DNA of 64,000 bases from positions 566,872 through 630,871 of the forward strand of contig CACRXP010000002.1 of the NCBI GenBank assembly GCA_902702965.1, given 5' to 3'. The notes below the pieces were generated by a model. It was given only the letters and a program-made list of their open reading frames with translations, was not told the DNA's origin and ran no database searches. Numbering within the stretch: position 1 is the stretch's first letter; every line of letters begins with the position of its first letter. The DNA is from Spirometra erinaceieuropaei. Lineage: Eukaryota; Platyhelminthes; Cestoda; Diphyllobothriidea; Diphyllobothriidae. The translations under genes and the position numbers were made by a program. Shown here piece after piece: positions 32,330 through 42,679 of this stretch.

Positions 32330-33112
32330 ATGACAGGCATCGGTGACTGCAGAGGAGTGTTTATTGCGCTGTCCAGGAGGCTATCATATACAACTTCAAA
32401 CTGAGTCTCAAGATCCCGAAGTTCGATCAACTGTTGACCGCCTGCGGTGGGGACAACAGCGGCAGTGCCGGAGAGACGTTTACAGAGCAGGCCTTTGTGA
32501 ACTACTTCTGTTGCCTCGAGTAGGGAGGTCGATTCGGTGCAAAGTTGCTAGGGCGAAATTGGTAGATAAGTTTGCATGAGGCAAAAAGGCGATGTGGACG
32601 TAGGTGAGAAATAGTGGGGTTAAGTCACAGTGAGACAGAGGAGGGAAAGAAGGCCTTCAATTGGCGTTAAAAATATGGGCTAGGTCTGGTCCTGCAGCCC
32701 CTCTTGAGAGATATCGTATGGTTAGCTAACCAAAACAGTTTTAGTGGGTCCGATTACGTTGACTTTACATACATCACGTGTTTGCACCTCCCCCGCTATT
32801 TTAATCCAGCAAGTAACTGTGACTAAGGGGGAGTGCTTATACGTCAGTCACGGTAACATCAGGTATCAGTTCACCCGCACTTCCCCAAGCGTGCTTCGAG
32901 CCCTGCTTGCAACCTCTTCGCTATCTCACCCCGGCGGGTGGCTAAGTTGACTTGCTAATGTCACTGCTCGGACGGTGTAGAACTCCCTCTGTCCCACCAC
33001 GGTAACCATGCACTGTGAATTAACACGCGATTCCCTCTGTGGCCTTCAAACTGCGACTGCACTCTCCGTATCCTCTTAATCCAGTGAGTGGCTGCGTCGC
33101 AGTGAGTGTGTA
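32330..33112. other. No recognised gene
   Basis: No coding similarity is seen. Blocks near 32860-32940 and 33025-33095 look loosely alike (CACTTCCCC/CACTCTCC, 'ATCCAGTGAGTGGCT') and the theme returns at 34150-34205, so an older repeat may be interrupted by the foldback element that follows. Confidence 0.3.
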
Positions 33113-34103
33113 CAGTACGTGACCGACCTCATGGAATGTTGGCCGAAATTCTGAAGTGCCTCTTCGAATAGGAAGGATTAATAAGGTGGCATTGTACCAT
33201 TCATCATCATGCAGCATAATCCTATGGTATTTTGGACTCGTCAGGATGTCGGCTCTTGAATGCACTTCTTTCTGACTTCCAGCAGAAGCCGTACTCGGTA
33301 AACAGTGACTACTTAGACAGCATGCATTGTTCACACTGATTTTCGATGGTCTTATTAGTTCAAATATATTTTATAGAAACCATGTACAAAAATACGCTTT
33401 CTTTTACTTGTTTGGTAGAAAATCACGTTGTCTTCACATTTTATACCCGAAAAATGTATATTTAGGTCTTGAAAAAGTTTCCCAATCCCCGAATAATTTT
33501 GAGCCTGATCAACCTTTACATTAGTGGTTAGCGATTTCAGTACACAAGCTGCATGCGTTCCGCATAAGGAAAATCATAAATGACTCTGTGCTTTTAGGAA
33601 GACACTATATAGAGTTCATAAAGTCTTGCAATGGACACGGACTGTGTTGTACTTTTCACGTGGAACATTGGTAAACGGACACCCGCGATGCTGTATATAT
33701 GGACACCACACGGTCTTAAAAACCTCATAATTAGAACCTTTTTTAAAACCGAAATATAAACTGCCTCAGGGTAAAAAAGATAAAGAAAACATAGTTTCCT
33801 ACCGAAAAAGTAAAAGAAAGCATATTTTGTTCATGTTTTCTATAAAATATATTTGAACTAATAAGACCATCGAAAATCAATGTGAAAAATGCATGCTATT
33901 TAAGCAGTCACTATTTACCGAGTACAGTTTCTGTGGGAAGTCAGAAAGAAATGCATTCAAAAGCCGACATCCTGACGAGTCCGAAATATCATAGGATTAT
34001 GCTACATGATGAGGACTATTACAACGCCACCTTATTAATCCTTTTTATTCAAAAACGCATTTCAGAATTTCAGCCAACATTTCATGAGATCGGTCACTCA
34101 CTG
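33113..34103. repeat. Long palindromic foldback element, copy E (GTGACC subfamily)
   Basis: It begins CAGTACGTGACCGACCTCAT and ends ATGAGATCGGTCACTCACTG, with TA on both sides. GGATGTCGGCTCTTGAATGC (33246-33265) recurs inverted near 33956-33975. TTTTATAGAAACCATGTACA (33369-33388) recurs inverted near 33823-33845. Full length, about 990 bp, non-coding. Confidence 0.9.
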
Positions 34104-35640
34104 TACATGCCACCTTCGTTTACACCAAACATCGGTTCACACGCGCTTCCCTGCGTGTACTCTGATTGCTCTGTCTTTCCCTTCCTAATCCAGCGAATGG
34201 CTAGCTTGGGTATGTTGATTAAAACTGTTTTAGCAAGTTAAGCGTATGTTACCAATCAAGTGGGGCTGTAGGACCAAATCTCGCCTTACCGGCTTCCACA
34301 GACTGCACAATGATACACTGATTGTACTTTCCACGTGCCTGACTCGTGATGTGGCAATCGCTTGTTGGTCCGGCTTGCAGGACATATTTCCTACGTGGGA
34401 TTTCAGTAGCGTTGTTGAACCCAATCCGTGATCGATCACAATTCCCTGCCTACCCAAGTGCGCCCTACTCCGTCTCGCAAACTAGTACCTCAGTCCAAAT
34501 GCCCTAGAGGAGGTGATACCGAAGTAGGCACTGCTGCATATCGTGTACAAGTGCATACCTACTAAACACTCACGTGTCCCTATAGCCCCTGTTTTGTACT
34601 TTCCATATAGCGGGATGAAACTATGAAAGAGACTGATTGCGCATTCGAGCGAAAGGAGGGGGGCGTTCGTTTTGGCCAATGGTGTATGATTTCCAAAAAA
34701 ATACTTGTGGTAACAGCAGAAAAATCTTTGTTGCCTTTTTTTAATTTCCTCTGAAATAATACGCTTTCCAGCCTACTGGGGGTGAGAGTAGCTTTTGGCA
34801 ATAATTCGCAAATGCACAGCAAAGAAATATCGATCGTTTTTTCGTATTTTAAGCACCTGTGCAAACTAAGCACAAAACATACGTCAATACGCTGCCAAGG
34901 TCAATTATCACTCGAATCGATCACAACGGCTTTTAAATTTAAACAATTGGTTTTTGGGCACAGGTTCTGGGTCATTTATAAGCAGACTGTCTGTGAGGTT
35001 GGCAAAGTTGAGAGATCCGGGTTGATTATTTGAAGATGAAGACAGGCTCTCCGACGACCATCGAGCACTGACTTCTGTGGCATCTGAAGCCGAATTAGCA
35101 AAGGTACGTTCATCCTAAATTTCTTACCGTGCTGAACATATTGAAGGAAAGCTTGATGGCTAGAACGCAAAATACTAAAGTGCCAAATAAGGGAATATAT
35201 GAATGTTAGTTAATGTAGACAAGCTTACTGCTCCAGCATACCATGCCTAGCTAGGGACACGTTTTAGACCGCCCTTGTTTACCTTAGTTTGCTTTTTGGC
35301 AAACAGCTAGAAGATCTTAACTTCCTATATTGTCCCTATATTATCAAGATGCCTAGGACAAACACGCTAACATTTTAGGGGGTTACCTGGCTGGTGAGTA
35401 AAAATCTAGTAATGTGTTAGTCGTCTGTTATGGTCAGTACACATGTCATTGCTGGTTTCAGTTGCTTGAACGGAGATAGAAATAGCTTTTAGGAAAGCTG
35501 ATGTAAAGCTGATGTATTTGGATTTAACTTAATGAACCTTTACCTAATTTAATCTATACGTATTTTTGTTCTCTTTCATTCGTAATTCTTTGGCTACAAT
35601 GTGATGCAACTTCTTTACGACCGCTGTCATTCTTATTACA
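34104..35640. other. No recognised gene; one Penelope-tail-like stretch
   Basis: 34990-35060 holds TTGGCAAAGTTGAGAGATCC, then GAAGATGAAGACAGGCTCTC, which also occur at 42520-42610 next to a hammerhead-like motif. The ribozyme-like part is not preserved here. The rest is unassigned. Confidence 0.4.
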
Positions 35641-36066
35641 TAGTAATACCCGGGTTACCTCTCGGCTTCGATTCGTCCAAATTAGTGTCCTTCGAAGGCG
35701 ATTGGTGTCGGTCATCAACAAAGATGGCTGTAGACATGGTCACTTCATGAGATTCAAACAGTCGAATTCCAAAAAACAATATTAAAATCGACTCGTCACC
35801 ATCCGAACGTTTGCTAAAAAGAGGATCTAAGAGAAGAGTAAGTCACAAGTTACTCGACTGAGGAGAAACAGGGATGGAAATCAGAGGTGGAGAAGAAGCC
35901 CTCCTACAGTCTATTTTTCCTCTAGTTGAGAAGTCGTGCTGCGTAACTCTTCCGTTAGGGCATCCGATTCGTGCACGTCACAGTCGTTTCAAAGGAACCC
36001 GGATGTCGCTCAGGGAGGCGTTCACAAAAATCAAAACAAACACATTTTGCAACACATTGTGCAAAA
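35641..36066 (+). repeat. One arm of the second foldback family
   Basis: TAGTAATACCCGGGTTACCT, GGCGATTGGTGTCGGTCATC, the AATATTAAAATCGA block, GAGGAGAAACAGGG, TTTTTCCTCTAGTTGAGAAG and GGAACCCGGATGTCGCTCAG match, in order, the left arm of 57299-58329. No right arm follows. The copy ends near a small hairpin, CATTTTGCA/TGCAAAATA. Confidence 0.75.
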
Positions 36067-36069
36067 TAT

Positions 36070-37035
36070 GAAATGAGAAAGTCGTGAGGACACCAGAGCT
36101 TCTCATTCAGAATTTATTTATGAGCGGAGGTTGAAAACGGTGCAGTTAAAATACACTCAAACCCTCAAACAGGCCAACTAAATGGGGCCCGCAAGATAAG
36201 GATATTGCTCAGACTTCCCTTGGTCCCATGCTATTGGACTACGGGCTGAGATGGAGTCTCCTATCCGGTTTTGAATCAAAAAGTTATTGGTTCACTCAGG
36301 GCGAACTTCAAATGCCGTATTCTGTTCCATAAATAACGTTTATTTTAACGTAGTACAAAAAGGAAAATCCTGGAACAATCCGTTGTTCTCCCCCGCTTCC
36401 AGCTTGGGAGACGACTTTGTGTATCTGAGTCCCGGCCATGGCATACGCGACCAGCATGCGCGTGGGATCATTGATAACTCAAGCACGCCAGCGAATGATT
36501 GCGGGAAATCGATAAACTCGCCGCCCAATCAGGTGACGAGATAGCCCAATCACGAAATTTCCGCGCTAAGAGTGCATCGATGCTACTAGGCTATCCGCCA
36601 CCGCCCTTCAGTTTAAACGACGTCAACCGTAATTCCAGTCAACCCTGCTGCACATATCATGTGTTTTTGCATAATACTAATGGTTCGGCCGTTGCAAGCA
36701 ACGATGTCTACCGCGTGTCCCATGGAGTGAGCGCTGCACCGCTGGCCCGAGAAGAAAATGTTTACGATGGGCCGATCGGGAAGTTCAGATCCCAAGACCT
36801 AGGGTATAGGAGGCCTTATCATTGATTGTGGAAATGGACACCCGTAAATCCCCCATAAGACAAAATCTACAGTCCACCGAGAGTTAAGTGGGGTCCTTCG
36901 CCCTACCGTTGCCCTGTTTACAATATTAGTCTACATGCACAGTCTTTTGAGTGAGATGTAAACTTTTACCTAATCGCTGACAGCATGATGGGAACTGACA
37001 TGGAAGGCAGAACGGGAAGGAAATTGGAGCTCCTA
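36070..37035. other. No recognised gene
   Basis: Open frames at 36287-36544 and 36499-36825 (+) are unrecognised. ACCGAGAGTTAAGTGGGGTC (36879) resembles a block at 42890-42910, showing another shared dispersed repeat. Confidence 0.35.
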
Positions 37036-37675
37036 TCACAACAGTGGAGGAGTCACTGCGCCGTCTGAACCATTCGTCGTTTTCAAAAACTTTCGAAAAG
37101 CTGACGGATGGGTATTCAATCCACTGGGGAGAAAGGCCATCACCGGCTCTGGCCATTCTTCCCTGGTCAGGCTAGAGCTGTCCACCAAGAGATCCTGCGA
37201 AGAGCAAAAACCTCGGTGTGACTTGATAAGAGGCTCAGTCGCCGCAACTTCCCAGGATCCGGTTCGCCAAGACAAGCCGAAGATGAAAGAGTTGACGTCC
37301 TGGGAGGTGCCATATTCTTTTTGGAGTTTGCCTTCCCAGAAGAACATCGGCATGAACGCCTCCCATGGATGGGGCTAGAGGCGGAGCGGGAGGAACGCGA
37401 TGGTCCGTTTGCCCGATGTTGATTGTTACATTGTAATTCGCCTGTCACCGGTCAAGAATTAAAGAACTGACGTCCAGAGAAGGAGTTTCATGCCCTTTTG
37501 AATTGGTGAATCCGGATGAACAATCTGACACGCCCTTTTGGACGGGGTTGGAGGTGGAGAGAGAATGGCACGGTCTGCCTGCACGGTCTTGCCTGCTACG
37601 TCGGAGTCCGTCCGAGAGCTTACTCGAATTTTGAAGAAGGCGGTCGCTTACACTGACTGCGTAAAATGTCACTAA
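37036..37675 (-). repeat. Unknown repeat X, copy 1, with coding-like segment
   Basis: The minus strand 37353-37036 encodes FFWEGKLQKEYGTSQDVNSF, SWRTGSWEV, SSQDLLVDSSSLTREEW. This aligns with the second copy at 41319-41753 (FFWKGKL, SWRGESWE, FQDLLEDDASLTSEEW). Upstream 37672-37445 has FYAVSVSDRLLQNSSKL, matched more weakly at 42250-42310. Stops interrupt the joined frame. The function is unknown; a multicopy mobile element or host gene family is possible. Confidence 0.55.
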
Positions 37676-37679
37676 TGGT

Positions 37680-39884
37680 GTAATTACACCAAGACGGACT
37701 GGCTTTCAGGTAGTGCCTATTTATTGTTTTTAAGTTTCGGTCTCATGCGTTTTAATAACCTCTACTCCGCCTCTTGCATCGTTGGAAAAACGGAAGCTAC
37801 AGTTAAAGTGACAGTTCCGCTCCCAGTTTGTATGACCATATGCCTCTATCTATAGATAGAGGCATAATCTGCTCTCTGATAAAATAAGTTTAGACAGGTA
37901 AAAAAGTTTTTTCGTTTGAGTTCCCCTGCAGTAATTCAGGCAAAACCTGCGTTGCCTTTTTGTTGATGAGGAAACAACCTACGACCAATAAATAAAGGGG
38001 ACATCTAGATGATCGAATACGAACATGAATACACTATGGGAATCTGGATTTATATTAAGCTTTCTATATTTCCGCTTCTAGCATGACCAGTGGATGACTT
38101 CAGCCGGTCTTGGTCTTTCTCTCCAGTGGATCACGTTTTATTTCAAATGCAAGTAACGTCAAAGGCTCCGAGTCAAAAGGTAAGTTTCCTTTTGATCAGA
38201 TTAAAGCCCAAATCGTCAAGAGTTATTTGCAGCCTAGACGCAATATTTTCTTGCTATCACGTAGGTATGACTGAATATCTAGTCTAAGAGTGAAAATAAT
38301 CAAGTTCCTCCAACGGCAAACTGATTTTTTCGCCGTACAAGAGTAGCATAAACTATTTGCTGGGTCTTTGTATTTGCCAAAGCATGACAGTCATGTTGAG
38401 GTTTCGCACCTGCTCATATGGAACCCTTATCTTAAACGTCTTGAAAGTGCATTGAAAGACGTCAGCTAGTCAATGCAATATTTTAGGAAATTAGAGAATT
38501 CGAATTACTTTTTTTCCCGGTTATTAAGTTAAAACAGGCGTAGGCATCAGAGTTTACTGGAAGGCCGTTTGGAGTCCAGCAGAGTGACTAGTATTAAGGT
38601 GATGTTTTAAGATGAAAGACTGGAGATTTTCTAGGCAACGCTCAACTGGCTTGTCTGTCAGTTGCCTTCCGATTACTTATTTGGACACTGCGTAGTCTGA
38701 CTTATGCAAACAACTAGGCCACGTAGTCAGTCCCAACTTGCCCCGATAATCCCCCTGTACAAAGCATTTGCCTTATTGTTTTGCACCGAGTTTCTTTACA
38801 TCTCCAGCTTGCTGTATACTCCCTATTCGTAGTCGCAGGGATGAAAACCAGTTGATGAGCCGTCGCAAAATTTATTAATATTGGTAAATTATGCTGGTCG
38901 CATCTGCATTGAAACTATAAACTGCATAAAATCGATCAACTAGTAATACTGAGGATCGGCAAATAATTTATCTAAGACAAAGGTAGTACCTTTAAGGGTC
39001 GCATTAAAAATTGGCTGGAAAACAGATGAATTCCATATGGCTGCATTTCCAACCGAATAACCGAGAGTTATTGGTTGATGTTTCATGTAGAGTGATGTCG
39101 ATTAGTGTGCACTCTCTCCTTAGTAACTTGGAAAATTCTCACACATTTGTTGAGCTTGAATCGATAAAAGCTGCTTCCTGGAGGCTTACCGACTGAGCAG
39201 CCAGCGCAACTGTCCCTATTATACTTTATTCAGACAAATCCCTGGAAGTGTATTCGTTTCAGTCCGGATTCAGCACTTTACATACAATCAACAGTAGAAC
39301 GCATTTTTAAACTGGCATGACGCGCTACTACGTAGCCATGGTTTGAAAGCCTCCCAACTGGCAGGATAACTTCTTTCTCCTCCGGACCGAACGTTAGCTT
39401 GTGAGACCTTCTGGATATGCCTTTTACGGTTCATGGCATGTCCTCCCTCATTTTTGATGCGGGGTTCGCGTGAAGTTTGGGGGCCAAGCCAACCAAGGCA
39501 TCCGTAGGCCTTCCCAATCACTATGTCCACGTTTATTTGGCATACCGCCAGAATATGGCGACTGAGGTAGATACTTAACAGGTCCTTCTCAATATAAACC
39601 AAGTCACGCTCTCAGAGTCAATTATGGTCTTTGTCGCTCACGGAAGAAGGACTTCGGCTACTGGTCATGCGGGCAGACTTCCCCAGATGAGTTCACCCGA
39701 GGGCAAGACCTCATTTATTTCGGACACGCACGCTGTGTGGTTGGTTAATAAGCAAATTATTGTAGGAAGAGCGTCCGCCGACCAGGTGCTCGTCCCGTTG
39801 CGCCTTGGGGCCACTTTAAAGCCCTCGCGGACAGTCACATGACGGCCCGTAATATATATAAATCAAGGCCAGCAGGAAACGCCA
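37680..39884. other. No recognised gene
   Basis: A short self-complementary CCTCTATCTATAGATAGAGG sits at 37843-37862. Open frames at 39288-39602 (-) and 39624-39842 (+) are unrecognised, though they lead up to the hammerhead-like site at 39885 and may belong to the same element. Confidence 0.35.
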
Positions 39885-39937
39885 GCGAACGACTCTGATG
39901 ATGGAAACGAGAGAGTTTCCGAAACGTCAGTTCGAAT
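39885..39937 (+). ncRNA. Candidate hammerhead ribozyme, best-preserved copy
   Basis: CTGATGA (39895-39901), one T, helix II GGAAAC-GAGAGA-GTTTCC (39903-39920, fully paired), GAAAC (39921-39925) and GTC (39926-39928) give every conserved core position of a type I hammerhead with a minimal helix III. CGAAC upstream and GTTCG downstream could pair as helix I. Hammerhead motifs are known in the terminal repeats of Penelope-like elements. Downstream CTTTCTCTTCTTCGTCCTC resembles sequence after the other motifs of this window. Cleavage would be after the C at 39928 if active. Confidence 0.7.
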
Positions 39938-40033
39938 ACAATCTGGTCCATGAGATCACTTTCTCTTCTTCGTCCTCTTCGGGGGACGATAAACATGGTA
40001 ATATATCTGGACCTCGGATCTTCACGCATATAT

Positions 40034-40034
<1 letters not shown>

Positions 40035-40075
<41 letters not shown>
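40035..40075. repeat. TA dinucleotide microsatellite
   Basis: About 20 uninterrupted TA units, directly after the presumed end of the ribozyme-bearing element. Confidence 0.97.
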
Positions 40076-40078
<3 letters not shown>

Positions 40079-40494
40079 TGTCAAGTAGGCCTCTGACCCT
40101 CACTGTTGTGATTAGGATCTCACTGGATCCCATTCTGTCCCCCCGCCAGCTTGCTACTGGCGACAACGAACGCTGTGTCATAGGACACGTACCACGTATA
40201 ATACATAAACAGACCGCTAAAAGTGCAGCAGGCCAGACGCAGACAGCTGCTTCACGATTTTTAGGGACTAGGGACAAACATATGAGAGACAGGGACAGTC
40301 ATTTCTAGCTTTTTAGTCGACGGCATTCAGCCATACCCGATATCAATTATGGCTGTCCGGATTATTCAACATTTTAAAGTGTAACGCCCTGACATTGGGT
40401 CGCGACTTTAGTTTAAGCTTCAAGATGTAGCGGAACGAGCACTTCCGCACCCTGATCGGCGGATGCACTTCACAAGGTAGCTAATAATCCGTAT

Positions 40495-40660
40495 CACAAC
40501 CGACAAAACAACGGACCCGTAGCTCCATGGTAGATCACCAGATTTTAAAAAACCCAGTGGTCCCAGGGTTCAGGTTCAAATCCAAAGGATTGCGTACGAG
40601 TGACCGACAATGACTAGTGAATCTAAGATGGCCATCCCAGACTCCTCCGTTTTTGTTGGT
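40495..40660 (+). repeat. tRNA-like SINE, family B, diverged copy
   Basis: CAACCGACAAAACAACGGAC, CCGTAGCTCCATGGTAGATC (box A like) and CAGGTTCAAATCC (box B like) are followed by GATGGCCATCCCAGACTCCT. The same order occurs in the two copies at 48.4-48.8 kb. Confidence 0.6.
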
Positions 40661-41318
40661 ACTCTTCCTCTGAGAACACATCTACAGAACACGCACTGAG
40701 GCAGATCATGGCTTCTCTGACGTTTGTATAGGACTAGGCTTTAACAACAACGCACTCCTGAACCCTGAACATTCTAGGCTATTTCTCAGAAGAGTAGCAG
40801 CCTGTCAGGAAGGGCCGAAGTCTTTCCTATGGTCTAGAGACAAACATCTTGAGAAATCACCAAACGACACATGAAAGGCCCCGCGTTTAGTTATTTTAAA
40901 ATTTTAGGGCCTACTGCAGCACACCCAATGCTACATAACGCGAGGACTGACAGTGAAAAAGGGAATTGCGGGCACTCCGCCGGGTTTTCCCCAAGTCAGT
41001 ACAACCACCGCAGAGCTTTCAGTCCTTTCTAAGCAACAATGGAATGAACGATTAAATCATTTGGGAGCAAGAGCTAGGAGTCAAGTACTGACTCGGCGAA
41101 AACATTAGTTCCAGCAAAAGAACCTTGTTGGAGTGGGCGGTTGCTTATATTTTGGGACTTTGCCTAAGATAGAGGAGAAAATGCTTCGGAGAAATGCAAC
41201 TTCCTCAGGCGCATCGAGAAGACACGTTGGTGTTAGCCGTATCTCTTTTAAGTCGCTGTTCAGTAAGTAATCACTAAGTGCTTATGAAACATTGTACAAC
41301 CTTTTCCCCCTAAGCACC
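40661..41318. other. No recognised gene
   Basis: No coding or repeat feature could be assigned. Confidence 0.35.
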
Positions 41319-42320
41319 TTATCTTTCATTTTCTCCGCCGGTCTTTTCCTCATCTTCTGTCTTGATGTGCCTCTTGTTGACGCCAGCCACGAAGGCTTCC
41401 TCCCAATCCTCGCCTTCAACTCGGACATTTGGCGAGGAAGGGTAGTCGCCGTAGGGCATGGCCGCCACCGACTCCAGCCACTCTTCACTGGTCAGGCTAG
41501 CGTCGTCTTCCAGGAGATCCTGGAAAGTGTTGCAGCTCTGATCTGCCCTGATAGCAGTCTCAGCTACTTCCGCTTCCCAGGATTCGCCTCGCCATGACCA
41601 GTCGAAGATGGAGGAGCTGGCATCCAAGGAGGTGTCATCTTCTATTCTGAGTTTGCCTTTCCAGAAGAACGGCATTGACACCTTCCTTGGATGAGGCTGG
41701 AAGCGCAGAGGGAGGAACGCGGTGGTCCGTTTGGCTGGTGTCCACTGCTGCATTGGACTTCTCCTGTGGAGTAGGATGACAAAATTGGACCCAGAATACG
41801 GTTGAAAAGTGGGGGCAGACGACTAGGAACAATTCGTCCTTGCAAACTCGTTACACATGTCTTGCATTCTTCTTGTACGCCGAATTCATTATGCTTCCTT
41901 ATAAGAACTGGACGTTTATGAAATCTTTGTAATTTTTTTTAAGAGAAAGACATCTACCGATACTTTGCCGTGCATTGTCTTTATTGGTCATTTTTGTCAC
42001 GCATGATTCTTTTCGATTCTGTCCTTCAACATGGATAGTTAGTGAAGAGCAGGAGTCATCGTAGAGAAAGATTGGTGTCGACTGCGGCAACCTTTATTGG
42101 ACAGCTCTGGGCTGCCTTGACGAGTCTCAGACACTTCCACTTCCCAGGATTCGCTGACACAGGACAAAAAATGATATCCCAGCAGTTAGTATACGCTTTT
42201 CTGAGTTAGCGCCCTTGGAAGAACAGCTCTATGGACGTGACAATTCGCCTACAGGGTATTGTCTCCTGTACCTTGGTCTGCCTGCACGATGACTCGAATT
42301 TTTGCGGTCGGTGAAGACGA
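41282..42320 (-). repeat. Unknown repeat X, copy 2, with 144-codon coding-like segment
   Basis: 41753-41319 on the minus strand is open for 144 codons: TPAKRTTAFLPLRF, FFWKGKLRIEDDTSLDASSS, IFDWSWRGESWE, CNTFQDLLEDDASLTSEEWL and an acidic end EGEDWEEAF. It is acidic and rich in tryptophan, and aligns with copy 1 at 37 kb. About 42120-42165 repeats the CACTTCCACTTCCCAGGATTCG block a second time, so the unit has an internal duplication. No known domain is recognised. Conservation of the same frame in two diverged copies suggests past coding selection. Confidence 0.55.
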
Positions 42321-42382
42321 TATATTAGATAAATAGGTGTTTGGGAAGGTTTTTGATAATTCGATCTTCCTCAACTCCGAAA

Positions 42383-42500
42383 AAGTCGGCGACCTTGGTA
42401 GGATTCGAACCCACAACAGCAAGCTATAGCCAACACTTTAACCACCTGAGCTACGAGGCCCCACCGAAACTGCCGAGTTTTTCACGGGTGGGTCAGATTG
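42383..42500 (-). repeat. tRNA-derived SINE, family A, copy 5
   Basis: The reverse complement has GTGGGTTCGAATCCTACC, TTAACCACCTGAGCTACGAG in the given strand, and the family tail TGCCGAGTTTTTCACGGGTG. It abuts the Penelope-tail-like sequence 42510-42675. Confidence 0.75.
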
Positions 42501-42624
42501 AGAGGTATGTTAGTCTCAGATTGGCAAAGTTGAGAGATCCGGGAAGGTTATTATTATGGTTATTATTATTATTAGAAGATGAAGAAGAAGAAGAAGGTAG
42601 GCTCTCCGGAACAGGTTTATTTAA

Positions 42625-42675
42625 CTGCTGACGTTTCAAACAGCTGGGTCGGCTCTTCATTGTCAGAGCGTAAAA
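42625..42675 (-). ncRNA. Hammerhead-like motif, one core substitution
   Basis: The minus strand reads CTGACAA (42666-42660), T, GAAGAGC-CGACCCA-GCTGTTT (6 of 7 helix II pairs including one wobble), GAAAC, GTC. The core G of CTGANGA is A, which would inactivate it. AAATAAACCTG and then TCTTCTTCTTCTTCATCTTC follow downstream, the same order as at 51.7 kb. Confidence 0.55.
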
Positions 42676-42679
42676 TGCC

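Noticed and set aside
39898..40308. A 136-codon plus-strand frame and its minus-strand shadow
   Set aside because: They run across the hammerhead-like motif and the TA microsatellite (isoleucine-tyrosine repeat), so neither is a protein gene.
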